Part shown: piece after piece, positions 24,478 through 32,961 of the stretch
How the letters are laid out: every line of letters starts with the position of its first letter
How positions within the stretch are numbered: the stretch's first letter is position 1
Notes under the pieces: model-generated
Database searches by the model: none
The model's input: the letters and a program-made list of their open reading frames with translations, nothing else
Told to the model about the DNA's origin: nothing
Assembly (NCBI GenBank): GCA_910584965.1
Contig: CAJUDZ010000016.1
Location: forward strand, 1-64,000
Reading direction: 5' to 3'
Length of the DNA stretch: 64,000 nt
From: an uncultured Lachnospiraceae bacterium
GTDB taxonomy: Bacteria; Bacillota; Clostridia; Lachnospirales; Lachnospiraceae
Program-made: the position numbers and the translations under genes

Positions 24478-25872
24478 ATGGCATCTATTGTAAAACGAGG
24501 CAAATCATATTCTGTTGTTTATTATCAGGGAACCGGGAAAAAACGTCAGCAGGTCTGGGAATCCGGTCTCAGCTATTCTACTGCCAAGAGCAGGAAAGCC
24601 CAGATTGAGCATGAGCAGGCAACCAATACCGTTACCACGGTGGAAAGCAAGGATATGACAGTCAGTGAGTTCCTTTATGAATTCATTGAAAAATACGGCC
24701 TGAAAAAATGGCGGGCATCTACCTATGACGGCAATAACGGGCTTTTAGAGAATTATGTCCATCCATACCTGGGTGACAAAAAGCTCCGTTCCATCAAAAC
24801 AAAGACGGTGGATGACTATTATCATTTTCTGGAAACAGAAGCGGAGCCGGCTACCAATATGGGGAGGCCCATGAGGGAGCATATCACGGCATCTACCATC
24901 CATGACATCCACAAGGTATTGCGGTGTGCTTTTAATCTTGCTGTGCGCTGGGAATACATCAGTAAAAATCCGTTCCTTAACGCGACCCTTCCAGAGCATC
25001 ACGAAAAAGAAAGGGTAGTCCTGGAGCCGGAACAGATACTGAAGGTCCTGGAATTTACCAACCGTCCCGAATACTATGATTATTACCTGATCCATTGTGC
25101 GGTCCTGATCGCCATTGGGTGTACCGTGCGCGGCGGCGAGATCGGCGGCCTGCAGTGGGACAGGGTCAATTTTGAGAAACAGATTATCCACTTTGACCGG
25201 GCAATCGACCGAGTATCCAAGAAAAATATGGATATGCCAAAGATGAACATTCTTTTTAAATTCCCGAATCTTTATCCGGGAACCAAAACAACGATTGTCC
25301 TGAAACAGCCAAAGAGCGATGACACCATACGGGATGTGGATGTTCCCCAGAGCGTGCTGAATGCGCTGCTTGTATTAAAAGACATGCAGGACAAGCTGAA
25401 AAAGGAACTGGGTTCCGATGGGTATATGGATTATAACCTTACTATATGCCAAGCGAACGGGCGCCCCATTATGACAGAGCACCTGAACAAACGGTTTAAG
25501 GAAATCCTGACGGAAATGAACGACCCTGATATGGATCCCCAGGAGATTGTTTTCCACAGCCTGCGTCATACCAGCGCCACAGCCAAGCTTCTCATGTCGG
25601 GAGGCGACTACAATTCGGTCATGCAGGCCGGCGGGTGGTCCAATCTGGAAATGCTGACCAGACGTTATGGGAAACACTCTTTCGCCAGCGAGCGTGAAAA
25701 GCTGGCTGGCAAAATGGATGATTTCCTTGACGGCAAAGGCATAAGCGAACCACCGAAAAACGATAAAAACGAGGCAGATTCTGCAGAACAGGTACTGCAG
25801 CAGCTTATAAAATCAAATCCTGAACTGCTAATAGAATTTGCAAGGTCTATCCAAAATGCTAATAAGGAATAA
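24478..25872 (+). CDS. int: Tyrosine recombinase (integrase) of the element
   Basis: 464 residues. The N-terminal arm-binding domain (about 1-55, IVKRGKSYSVVYYQGTGKKR) is followed by a SAM-like core-binding domain (about 60-170) and the catalytic domain. Catalytic residues visible: Arg218 in GCTVRGGEIGGL, His360 and Arg363 in FHSLRHTSATAK, Trp387 in the GGW turn, and Tyr397 in TRRYGK. It catalyses strand exchange between attP and a chromosomal site, here most probably the 3-prime end of the tRNA-Arg gene 260 bases downstream. The C-terminal 60 residues form an extra charged tail. Confidence 0.92.
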   Translation: MASIVKRGKSYSVVYYQGTGKKRQQVWESGLSYSTAKSRKAQIEHEQATNTVTTVESKDMTVSEFLYEFIEKYGLKKWRASTYDGNNGLLENYVHPYLGDKKLRSIKTKTVDDYYHFLETEAEPATNMGRPMREHITASTIHDIHKVLRCAFNLAVRWEYISKNPFLNATLPEHHEKERVVLEPEQILKVLEFTNRPEYYDYYLIHCAVLIAIGCTVRGGEIGGLQWDRVNFEKQIIHFDRAIDRVSKKNMDMPKMNILFKFPNLYPGTKTTIVLKQPKSDDTIRDVDVPQSVLNALLVLKDMQDKLKKELGSDGYMDYNLTICQANGRPIMTEHLNKRFKEILTEMNDPDMDPQEIVFHSLRHTSATAKLLMSGGDYNSVMQAGGWSNLEMLTRRYGKHSFASEREKLAGKMDDFLDGKGISEPPKNDKNEADSAEQVLQQLIKSNPELLIEFARSIQNANKE

Positions 25873-25875
25873 ATT

Positions 25876-26057
25876 TATTAGCAGACAATATGGCAGGTAA
25901 AAATGCCGTATTAGCAAAAAAAATAAAATCTGGTGTTTGAGAAGCTTCGGAATCGGGATTTTATTAGCAGAAAAATGGGAGAAAATATTTGAACATCCGA
26001 CCATTTGCCTGTATTAGCATGCAGGTTCGATTTTGAGAATGTATTAGCATATTAGCA
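25876..26057 (+). repeat. Six direct repeats TATTAGCA, probable integrase arm sites
   Basis: TATTAGCA occurs on the plus strand at 25876, 25909, 25962, 26012, 26042 and 26050, all between the integrase stop and the tRNA gene, the last two in direct tandem. Tyrosine recombinases with an N-terminal arm-binding domain use short direct repeats near the element ends; six identical copies in 182 bases exceed chance. Assignment to integrase is inferred from position. Confidence 0.65.
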
Positions 26058-26086
26058 AAATCGGATTTTGACGCTGAAATGAAGAA

Positions 26087-26120
26087 AGCCGAAAACCCGC
26101 TAAAATCAAGGCTTTCGGCT
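26087..26120 (-). terminator. Terminator downstream of tRNA-Arg
   Basis: AGCCGAAA pairs with TTTCGGCT, extended inward by GCC with GG(G). On the minus strand it is followed by TTCTTC. It lies 11 bases beyond the tRNA, on the element side of the junction, so the element appears to supply the terminator for the host tRNA. Confidence 0.5.
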
Positions 26121-26130
26121 GTGTTTCCAG

Positions 26131-26204
26131 CGTTCCCGAGGTGACTCGAACACCCGACCTACCGCTTAGGAGGCGGTCGCTCTATCCATCTGAGCTACGG
26201 AAAC
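26131..26204 (-). tRNA. tRNA-Arg, anticodon CCT
   Basis: Full cloverleaf: acceptor GTTTCCG pairs with CGGGAAC (one G-U), D-arm GCTC..GAGC, anticodon stem ACCGC/GCGGT with loop CTCCTAA, and T-arm with GTTCGAGTC. CCA is not encoded. Its 3-prime end faces the integrase, making it the probable attachment site. This anticodon reads AGG. Confidence 0.9.
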
Positions 26205-26248
26205 GTGTATAAAATTGTGTGTGACTTACTACCTCATGTCCTCCAAAA

Positions 26249-26307
26249 AGTTTCCGTTGTAGGTTCTCTTAGGAGGCGAACGCTCTATCCTGCTGAGCTA
26301 CAGAGAC
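26249..26307 (-). pseudogene. Broken tRNA-Arg (CCT), 5-prime half only
   Basis: GTCTCTG acceptor strand, intact D-arm (GCTC..GAGC) and anticodon loop CTCCTAA are recognisable, but the anticodon stem is damaged (TTCGC against GAGAA) and the variable loop, T-arm and 3-prime acceptor strand are absent. It is not a copy of the intact tRNA next door; the acceptor differs (GTCTCTG against GTTTCCG). Most likely the original host tRNA-Arg disrupted by an earlier integration or deletion. Confidence 0.6.
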
Positions 26308-26400
26308 ATCTATTTTCATATTATTATAACATATAATCTAATAATATAAAAATCTTTTATAAATAAAATTTACGATAAAATTTTAATTCCTGGAAATTTT

Positions 26401-27297
26401 TCACGCTATATCAGGATAATTAATATAACCCTGCATCCAGATAATGCCTTTGAACCTGCGTCCAATCTGCGGTTCGCCATACAAATCCGCAGCATTAATG
26501 CAGATATCGAATTGTAAATCATTACAACTCAGCTTCATAAGATATATTTCTTCCCCTGTCAGCTTATTCGCCGTTTTGGAATATTCCAAAATCTCTCCGA
26601 GAATGGAGTATTGATCACATTCCACTCCATACGGCATGAAATAAGTATCGACGAGACTGAATACATCTTCTTTTAAAATCTTCCTGGATATGGATGTATA
26701 TGTATCCATATCTTCCAAAGTAAGGCTTTCTATCGCATCCTCATCACCCTGTCTTGCGGCAGCGATCAGCTGATTTCTGTTTAAAGAAGCTTTTTTGACT
26801 CTGCGCATATCCATTTCGTCTTTTACAAGAGGAAGTATGATATTCCCTTTGACAGAAAGACCGGACAGCGTAAGGGTTGTACCTCTGATCGGAAGCATAT
26901 TTGTATGCTGTGCTTTTACATAAGGTATGATATTCTGCAAATAAAAAATCAGACTGACGCCGACTTTAATATCGTCACAGACTCCGGCGTAAGATTCTTT
27001 TTCCGCATGGCGTTCTACGGATACGTCCTCATAGGAACTGACGCCCCTTCCTCTTAAATAAGGATAAAAATAGTCAAACGTAAATTTGTCGTCCGCGTCA
27101 AATTCCCCGCAGACAGCAATTCCCATATTCTCAGCAAAATCTTCACAAAATTCTGCAAGTATGGTTTCATCCCCGTTAGACGTATAAGAACGACGCGTTG
27201 CACTCAATATGATATCCGTGACCAGTTTCTGTTGTTCTCGCTTGTCCATCAGCTTACTAAAACCAATAGCCCGCATATATTTATGCAAAGGTTTCAC
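26401..27297 (-). CDS. DUF3881 family protein
   Basis: 298 residues starting MKPLHKYMRAIGFSKLMDKR, the typical opening of the DUF3881 family found in Lachnospiraceae. No catalytic motif or membrane segment is obvious; the middle (GTTLTLSGLSVKGNIILPLV) is strand-rich and the C-terminus contains GRRFKGIIWMQGYINY. Role not known. It is 6 bases downstream of serS on the same strand and probably cotranscribed with it. Confidence 0.75.
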   Translation of the reverse strand: MKPLHKYMRAIGFSKLMDKREQQKLVTDIILSATRRSYTSNGDETILAEFCEDFAENMGIAVCGEFDADDKFTFDYFYPYLRGRGVSSYEDVSVERHAEKESYAGVCDDIKVGVSLIFYLQNIIPYVKAQHTNMLPIRGTTLTLSGLSVKGNIILPLVKDEMDMRRVKKASLNRNQLIAAARQGDEDAIESLTLEDMDTYTSISRKILKEDVFSLVDTYFMPYGVECDQYSILGEILEYSKTANKLTGEEIYLMKLSCNDLQFDICINAADLYGEPQIGRRFKGIIWMQGYINYPDIA

Positions 27298-27303
27298 CTC
27301 CCT

Positions 27304-28581
27304 TTATCTGATTTCCGTCTTGCCGCCCATATATGGACGAAGAACTTCGGGAATACGAACGGAGCCATCTTCCTGCAGATTATTTTCCAAAAATGCAATC
27401 AACATTCTGGGCGGTGCAACAACCGTATTATTCAGTGTATGGGCAAAATATTTACCGTCTTTGCCATTCACCCGTATTCTCAATCTCCTTGCCTGAGCGT
27501 CGCCAAGATTAGAGCAGCTTCCTACTTCAAAATATTTCTTTTGTCTCGGGGACCATGCTTCTACATCAAAGGATTTTACTTTCAAATCGGCAAGATCGCC
27601 AGAACAGCATTCAATGGTCCTGACCGGAACATCTAATGATCTAAATAAGTCTACCGTATTTTGCCATAGTTTGTCAAACCAAATCGGAGATTCTTCCGGT
27701 TTGCATACGACAATCATTTCCTGTTTTTCAAATTGATGAATCCGATAAACGCCGCGCTCCTCTATGCCGTGCGCTCCTTTTTCTTTACGGAAACAAGGAG
27801 AATAGCTTGTCAGTGTCTGAGGCAGATTCTCTTCCGGCACAATTGTATCAATAAATTTACCGATCATGGAATGCTCTGACGTTCCAATTAAGTATAAATC
27901 TTCTCCTTCGATTTTATACATCATGGCATCCATTTCCGCAAAACTCATTACGCCGTCAACAACAGCGCTGCGAATCATAAAAGGCGGTACACAGTAAGTA
28001 AATCCTCTGTCAATCATAAAATCTCTTGCATAAGAAATAACAGCGGAGTGAAGTCTTGCAATATCACCCATCAAATAATAAAAGCCGTTTCCCGCAACTC
28101 TTCCCGCAGCATCCATATCGATGCCGTTAAACTTTTCCATAATTTCCGTATGATAAGGAATTTCAAAATCCGGTACTACCGGTTCTCCGTATTTCTGAAC
28201 TTCCACATTCTCAGAGTCATCCTTGCCGATCGGAACGGACGGATCGATGATATTCGGAATCGTCATCATATCCTTTTTAATTTTTTCACGCAATTCATTT
28301 TCTTTTTCTTTCAACTGGTTAAGCCGTTCCGCATTCGCAGAAACTTCCGCTTTTTTTGCTTCCGCTTCTTCTTTTTTACCCTGTGACATTAATGTGCCGA
28401 TTTCTTTTGATATTTTATTCCGGCTGGCACGAATATCATCAGCTTCCTGCTGTGTCTTTCTGACTTCTTCATCCAGAGCAATCACTTCATCCACCAGTTC
28501 CAGTTTGGAATCCTGAAATTTCTTTTTGATATTTTCTTTTACAATCTCCGGATTTTCTCTTAAAAATTTTATATCTATCAT
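27304..28581 (-). CDS. serS: Seryl-tRNA synthetase
   Basis: 425 residues, normal length. An N-terminal coiled-coil arm (about 30-105, Glu/Lys/Ala-rich) binds the long variable arm of tRNA-Ser; the class II core has motif 2 in SYSPCFRKEKGAHG and motif 3 in NNTVVAPPRMLIAFLENN. It charges tRNA-Ser with serine in the cytoplasm. No T-box leader is visible in the 60 bases upstream. Confidence 0.95.
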   Translation of the reverse strand: MIDIKFLRENPEIVKENIKKKFQDSKLELVDEVIALDEEVRKTQQEADDIRASRNKISKEIGTLMSQGKKEEAEAKKAEVSANAERLNQLKEKENELREKIKKDMMTIPNIIDPSVPIGKDDSENVEVQKYGEPVVPDFEIPYHTEIMEKFNGIDMDAAGRVAGNGFYYLMGDIARLHSAVISYARDFMIDRGFTYCVPPFMIRSAVVDGVMSFAEMDAMMYKIEGEDLYLIGTSEHSMIGKFIDTIVPEENLPQTLTSYSPCFRKEKGAHGIEERGVYRIHQFEKQEMIVVCKPEESPIWFDKLWQNTVDLFRSLDVPVRTIECCSGDLADLKVKSFDVEAWSPRQKKYFEVGSCSNLGDAQARRLRIRVNGKDGKYFAHTLNNTVVAPPRMLIAFLENNLQEDGSVRIPEVLRPYMGGKTEIR

Positions 28582-28644
28582 GTACGATTTCCTCCTAATG
28601 ATCTATTTTACTTTTTCTGAAATATTATTACAAGAGAAAATTTT

Positions 28645-29694
28645 TTATCCTATTACTTCTTTAATATAAATATTATTTATCTCCAGTAAATCTTTTACAA
28701 TATTTACAGTTTCTCCGTTTTTGTCCTGAATCACACGAATTACAGGACGTCCCGGGAATTGTTTATTCTGACGCAGCACAATACCGATTTCACCTTCGTT
28801 TGTCTGTATATATGTGCCTGCAGGATATACCGCTGTAAATTCCAGAAATATATCTACGATTCTTCCGTCAAATTTGACATCCCTGAAATTTTTCAGATAT
28901 TCTATTGCTTCATATACTTTTACTCTCTTACAGCCGATACCGCAGATCATTTCGTCAAACGCATCGCACACCTGTATAATCCGGCATTCCAGAGGAATAT
29001 CTACTGCTTTCAGGGGATAACCTGAACCATCGATTCTTTCATGATGATATAATATCATATTTTTGCTCATATTGGAAATCCAATTTTCACCCTGTAATGA
29101 AGAATATGCGTAAACCGGATGTTTTTTGTATTCGGAATATTCAAATTCCGTCATTTCTTCCAAATCATGATCCATATAATTAGCTGTCAGATATCGAAGT
29201 CCCAGATCATGCAAAAGACAGCCAACGCCGATATCATGCACTACTTTGTGCGAAAGATTCATACGAAGGGCAACAACAGTTGCTAAACTACATATACTGA
29301 CAGAATGTTCATAAATATCGGAGCTTCTTTCCCAAATATCATAAATTTGTTCGACAACTTCTTCCTCTTCGAGAATATTAATAATAATATGATCTGCAAT
29401 CTGACTCAATTCTACCAATTCTTCATTATGGCAGTACATATGCTTTTCTAAAATATCTCTTACTTTCGATTTAAAAGATTCTTCCAGATCATTTTTTAAA
29501 ATGACAACGGATTCCGCTTCTTTTTCATCCCATACATACACTTCTTTGATATTTAGTTCTCTTAACTTTTCAATATAATCCTGACACAATATAGTCCCTT
29601 CAGATAATAATACATTATAATCTGCAGTCATTACACTATTGGCCAAACATTCCTGTCCTGTCAAGTCATCAATTCTACATATTTTTTTAATCAT
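28645..29694 (-). CDS. HD-GYP domain protein, probable cyclic-di-GMP phosphodiesterase
   Basis: 349 residues. The N-terminal about 110 residues are variable. The HD-GYP domain follows with the metal-binding HD in GCLLHDLG, then HHERIDGSGYPLKAVDIPLE carrying the HHE and GYP motifs, and ICRIIQVCDAFDEM-like helix after it. Such domains hydrolyse cyclic di-GMP. A short C-terminal beta-rich segment (GEIGIVLRQNKQFPGRPVIR) follows. No sensor or membrane segment is seen, so its input is unknown. Confidence 0.82.
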   Translation of the reverse strand: MIKKICRIDDLTGQECLANSVMTADYNVLLSEGTILCQDYIEKLRELNIKEVYVWDEKEAESVVILKNDLEESFKSKVRDILEKHMYCHNEELVELSQIADHIIINILEEEEVVEQIYDIWERSSDIYEHSVSICSLATVVALRMNLSHKVVHDIGVGCLLHDLGLRYLTANYMDHDLEEMTEFEYSEYKKHPVYAYSSLQGENWISNMSKNMILYHHERIDGSGYPLKAVDIPLECRIIQVCDAFDEMICGIGCKRVKVYEAIEYLKNFRDVKFDGRIVDIFLEFTAVYPAGTYIQTNEGEIGIVLRQNKQFPGRPVIRVIQDKNGETVNIVKDLLEINNIYIKEVIG

Positions 29695-29748
29695 ACGTTT
29701 TTACCACAAATATTTCAATCATTATTTTCCCACGACGAGTCTGCATTA

Positions 29749-30264
29749 TTAATCTTCTGTGCCCATTGCAATATTTAATGCTTTTCTTTCTTCATCTCCT
29801 AATGAAATGCTGCATTCTCCCATTTTTATTTCTTTCGTATAAGTGTAACATCCTTCGGTACTGTGTACTGAATTTAAAGCAAAACCATTATTATTTTCAT
29901 CCAGGAGAACAAGACAAAAGCTCAACTGCCCTCCCATTTGTGCAAAAGCATCATACTTTACTACACCAATTTTCTGAAATGATTTTTCTAAATTTTTATA
30001 CAACATCCGAATATCTTTTTCATTTTTTTCAATCGATAATTTTATGAATTTATTATCCTCATATAACCCAAAAATATCTTTTTCCAAATTTTTAGCATTC
30101 TTTCCGATCATAAATTTTTCATATTTTTTGATCATCTTCGATAACTTTACCATTTGAATGATTATCAATATCAGCATGATAAGAAGAAATGTAATCAATC
30201 CGATAAAAATATATGTAATATCCAGATTACCAAGTCCCGCCATCTTTAGTAACTCATAATTCAT
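29749..30264 (-). CDS. DUF4446 family membrane-anchored protein
   Basis: 171 residues. One strong membrane helix near residues 14-38 (ITYIFIGLITFLLIMLILII) is followed by a coiled-coil-like segment (about 45-90) and a C-terminal beta-rich domain (FCLVLLDENNNGFALNSVHS). This matches DUF4446, a family commonly encoded just after parB in Clostridia. The conserved link to parAB suggests a role near the origin or the membrane, but none is proven. Confidence 0.75.
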   Translation of the reverse strand: MNYELLKMAGLGNLDITYIFIGLITFLLIMLILIIIQMVKLSKMIKKYEKFMIGKNAKNLEKDIFGLYEDNKFIKLSIEKNEKDIRMLYKNLEKSFQKIGVVKYDAFAQMGGQLSFCLVLLDENNNGFALNSVHSTEGCYTYTKEIKMGECSISLGDEERKALNIAMGTED

Positions 30265-30311
30265 TTTTTACTCCCATCCGCATATGTAATGTACTCAATC
30301 CCTTTCTATTT

Positions 30312-31202
30312 TTAATGAGCGCTCAACAATGCTATAATTTTTTCCAGATCGTCATGTGAATAAAATTCAATTTCTATTTTCCCGGAACCATTCCCTTTTG
30401 ATGCAATCGCTACTTTTGTTCCAAGCGTCTGCTTTAATTTTTCCTCTACATTCTGATAAATAACTTCCAGGCTTTTATCTTCTTCCTTTTCCTTTTTTGG
30501 TTTTTCCGGCTTATTGAGATTCTTAACCAGTTTTTCAACATCCCGGACACTCAATTTTTCATCAAATATTTTTTGTGCAATATTATATTGTTCTTCCGGA
30601 TTTTCTATGGAAATCAATGCTCTTGCGTGTCCGCTTGATATCATATCATCAATAATCATCTGCTGCACTTTATCGCATAACTTCAATAACCGCATGGAAT
30701 TTGTAACGGCAGTTCTGCTTTTTGAAACTCTCTCAGCAACTTCATCCTGTTTCAAATTAAACTCCGTTAAAAGTCTTTTATAGGCAAGAGCTTCTTCTAT
30801 TGGATTCAAATCTTCTCTTTGAATATTTTCAATCAGTGAAATCTCAACAATTTCCTGGTCTGTATAATCACGGATAATAACAGGAACTTCTTTTAGTCCG
30901 GCCAATTTAGCCGCACGCCAGCGGCGTTCACCTGCAATTATTTCATAGTAAGTTTTTCTATCCTGAACAAGAATGGGCTGTAACAAACCAAACTGTTTAA
31001 TAGAATCCGCCAATTCCTGAAGAGCATCTTCATCAAAATTCTTTCTTGGCTGTTCACGATTGGGTTCTATCTTTGTGATTTTTACAATTGTATCCGGCTC
31101 TTTTTTTTCTTCCACATTCTTTGTTGTATTTTTACTCTTTGTATCGACTGACACACTTGGAATTAAAGCATCCAGACCTTTTCCTAATCCTCTTGCCGCC
31201 AT
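30312..31202 (-). CDS. parB: Chromosome partition protein ParB (Spo0J)
   Basis: 296 residues. The N-terminal CTP-binding domain contains EPNREQPRKNFDE and the GERRWRAAK box near residue 93; the central HTH (LKQDEVAERVSKSRTAVTNS) binds parS; the C-terminal part dimerises. It loads onto parS as a CTP-dependent sliding clamp and recruits condensin for origin segregation. It is encoded 27 bases downstream of parA, with the parS sites just upstream of parA. Confidence 0.93.
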   Translation of the reverse strand: MAARGLGKGLDALIPSVSVDTKSKNTTKNVEEKKEPDTIVKITKIEPNREQPRKNFDEDALQELADSIKQFGLLQPILVQDRKTYYEIIAGERRWRAAKLAGLKEVPVIIRDYTDQEIVEISLIENIQREDLNPIEEALAYKRLLTEFNLKQDEVAERVSKSRTAVTNSMRLLKLCDKVQQMIIDDMISSGHARALISIENPEEQYNIAQKIFDEKLSVRDVEKLVKNLNKPEKPKKEKEEDKSLEVIYQNVEEKLKQTLGTKVAIASKGNGSGKIEIEFYSHDDLEKIIALLSAH

Positions 31203-31229
31203 CTTTCACGATACTCCTTCCTACGCATA

Positions 31230-31994
31230 CTAAAACTTCCTGTTTATCACTTCATCGGCTAATAACATATAAGCTTCCGCACCAGCTGATTTTGGATCGT
31301 AAATATGAATTGGCTTACCATGACTTGGTGCTTCTGCTAATCTGATATTTCTTGGTATTACCGTATTATAAACACTTTGGCTTAAATGACTTTTAACATT
31401 TTCCACCACCTGCATCGAAAGATTCGTTCTGGAATCATACATTGTAAATACGACGCCTTCCATATCTAAATCCGGATTCAATCTTTCTTTTACCAAATTA
31501 ACTGTATGGATTAACTGACTCAATCCTTCCAAAGCATAATACTCACATTGAATAGGTACAAGTACCGTATCGGCCGTTGTCATTGAATTAATGGTCAGCA
31601 TACTCAATGAAGGAGGGCAGTCTATAATAATAAAATCATACTTATCTTTAACCCAATCCACTTCGTTTTTTAATATGTATTCTTTCTTATCTATTCCAAT
31701 CAATTCAATTTCTGCCGCAGCAAGATTGACATTCGACGGAATAATTGAGATACCGGGTATAACATCTTTTAAAATACATTCTTCTATGGAACACTCACTT
31801 AAAATTAATTCGTATATCGTATTTTCCAAATCATTCTTTTCAATTCCAAAACCGCTTGTTGTATTTCCCTGTGGGTCAATATCAATTACCAATACTTTCT
31901 TTCCTTTTGCTGCTAATGAAGCTGATAAGTTAATTGATGTTGTTGTCTTTCCGACACCACCTTTTTGATTTGCTATCGCAATCGTTCTTCCCAT
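31230..31994 (-). CDS. parA: Chromosome partition ATPase ParA (Soj)
   Basis: 254 residues, typical chromosomal Soj. The deviant Walker A is QKGGVGKTTTSINLSASLA near residue 10, the second acidic motif DFIIIDCPPSLSML is near 116, and VPIQCEYYALEGLSQL follows. ATP-bound dimers coat DNA and are displaced by ParB; in Bacillus the protein also controls DnaA. It heads the parA-parB-DUF4446 operon. Confidence 0.93.
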   Translation of the reverse strand: MGRTIAIANQKGGVGKTTTSINLSASLAAKGKKVLVIDIDPQGNTTSGFGIEKNDLENTIYELILSECSIEECILKDVIPGISIIPSNVNLAAAEIELIGIDKKEYILKNEVDWVKDKYDFIIIDCPPSLSMLTINSMTTADTVLVPIQCEYYALEGLSQLIHTVNLVKERLNPDLDMEGVVFTMYDSRTNLSMQVVENVKSHLSQSVYNTVIPRNIRLAEAPSHGKPIHIYDPKSAGAEAYMLLADEVINRKF

Positions 31995-32149
31995 ATTTCT
32001 TTTTCTCCGATTCTTAATATTTCCCCACTTTTTTCACTGGTTCATATAAATTAATTGATCTTTATATAAAACTTCGTAATTATTATATCACTTCTTAATT
32101 CTATTATCAAATTTTTTGCATAAATTGAATGTTTCACACCAATTTTTTA

Positions 32150-32167
32150 GAAACATGATCATGTTTC
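32150..32167. promoter_or_regulatory. Perfect palindrome made of inverted parS half-sites
   Basis: GAAACATGATCATGTTTC is a perfect 18-bp palindrome with the two parS half-sites in the opposite order to a true parS. A single half-site (TGTTTCAC) also lies near 32130. It may be a weak ParB site or an autoregulatory operator of parA. Confidence 0.4.
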
Positions 32168-32197
32168 ACGATTTCTTTTCAATATCTAGTATTAAAA

Positions 32198-32213
32198 TGT
32201 TTCATGTGAAACA
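32198..32213. promoter_or_regulatory. parS site 1
   Basis: TGTTTCATGTGAAACA matches the consensus TGTTTCACGTGAAACA at 15 of 16 positions. It lies upstream of parA, between parA and the response regulator gene. Confidence 0.85.
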
Positions 32214-32245
32214 TTATATAGATGATGGAAAAATATGTTCATAAA

Positions 32246-32261
32246 TGTTTCACATGAAACA
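32246..32261. promoter_or_regulatory. parS site 2
   Basis: TGTTTCACATGAAACA matches the consensus at 15 of 16 positions and is the reverse complement of parS site 1. It lies 4 bases beyond the stop of the response regulator gene. Confidence 0.85.
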
Positions 32262-32264
32262 TTT

Positions 32265-32912
32265 TTAAACTTTTATAATATTATTTTTTATAGCAAAAAC
32301 CGCTGCCTGTGTACGATCTGAGACATCTATTTTTTTAAAAATATTAGAAATATGATTTTTAACGGTGCGTTCACTGATATTAAGATTTAAAGCAATTTCC
32401 TTATTTGACATCCCATTTGCAACCTGAATTAACACTTCCAATTCCCGTTTTGTCAAAAACTTAATTTTATCTTTTTCAAGATCTCGATTTGCCAGACGGA
32501 AATTTAACTCCGGAATCAGACTTGGCTGAATATAAGTTTTACCGCTATTAACTTTATAAATAGCCCTTTTCAGTTCGGCCGATTCCGAATCCTTCATTAT
32601 ATATCCATCCACACCTTGATCGACAGCTTTAATCAAATATTCTACTTCATTATGCAATGTCAGCATCAGGACTTTGATATCCATTTTGTTTTCCCTTAAA
32701 ACTTTTAAAACCTCAAGACCATTTTTTTCAGGCATATTAATATCCAATAAAAGAACATCCGGATTATGTTGTTTCAATTTTTCAAGACACTCAATACCAT
32801 CTCCGGCTTCTGCAATTACTTCGATACTTCCATCTAATTCTAATAATTGTTTAATACCTTCCCTCATTAAGTTATGATCATCAGCGATCATAACCTTAAT
32901 AATATTTTCCAT
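32265..32912 (-). CDS. NarL/FixJ-family response regulator (DegU-like)
   Basis: 215 residues. The receiver domain has IKVMIADDHNLMREG with phosphoacceptor Asp in VLLLDINMPEKNG near residue 55; the C-terminal LuxR-type HTH contains LTKRELEVLIQVANGMSNKE and LNISERTVKNHISNIFKKI. It should be phosphorylated by the kinase encoded upstream, but a MITE-like insertion now separates the two genes by 273 bases from the kinase stop to this start. Targets unknown. Confidence 0.88.
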   Translation of the reverse strand: MENIIKVMIADDHNLMREGIKQLLELDGSIEVIAEAGDGIECLEKLKQHNPDVLLLDINMPEKNGLEVLKVLRENKMDIKVLMLTLHNEVEYLIKAVDQGVDGYIMKDSESAELKRAIYKVNSGKTYIQPSLIPELNFRLANRDLEKDKIKFLTKRELEVLIQVANGMSNKEIALNLNISERTVKNHISNIFKKIDVSDRTQAAVFAIKNNIIKV

Positions 32913-32961
32913 GTCTTTTCCTCATTTTCTATATATACTTATTCATATTTAGCACACATTA

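Noticed and set aside
25876..26057. A CRISPR array made of the TATTAGCA repeats
   Set aside because: The repeats are only 8 bases, spacing varies from 0 to 45 bases, and no cas gene is present in the window.
28582..28644. A T-box riboswitch upstream of serS
   Set aside because: The gap is only about 60 bases, without a T-box sequence or specifier stem.
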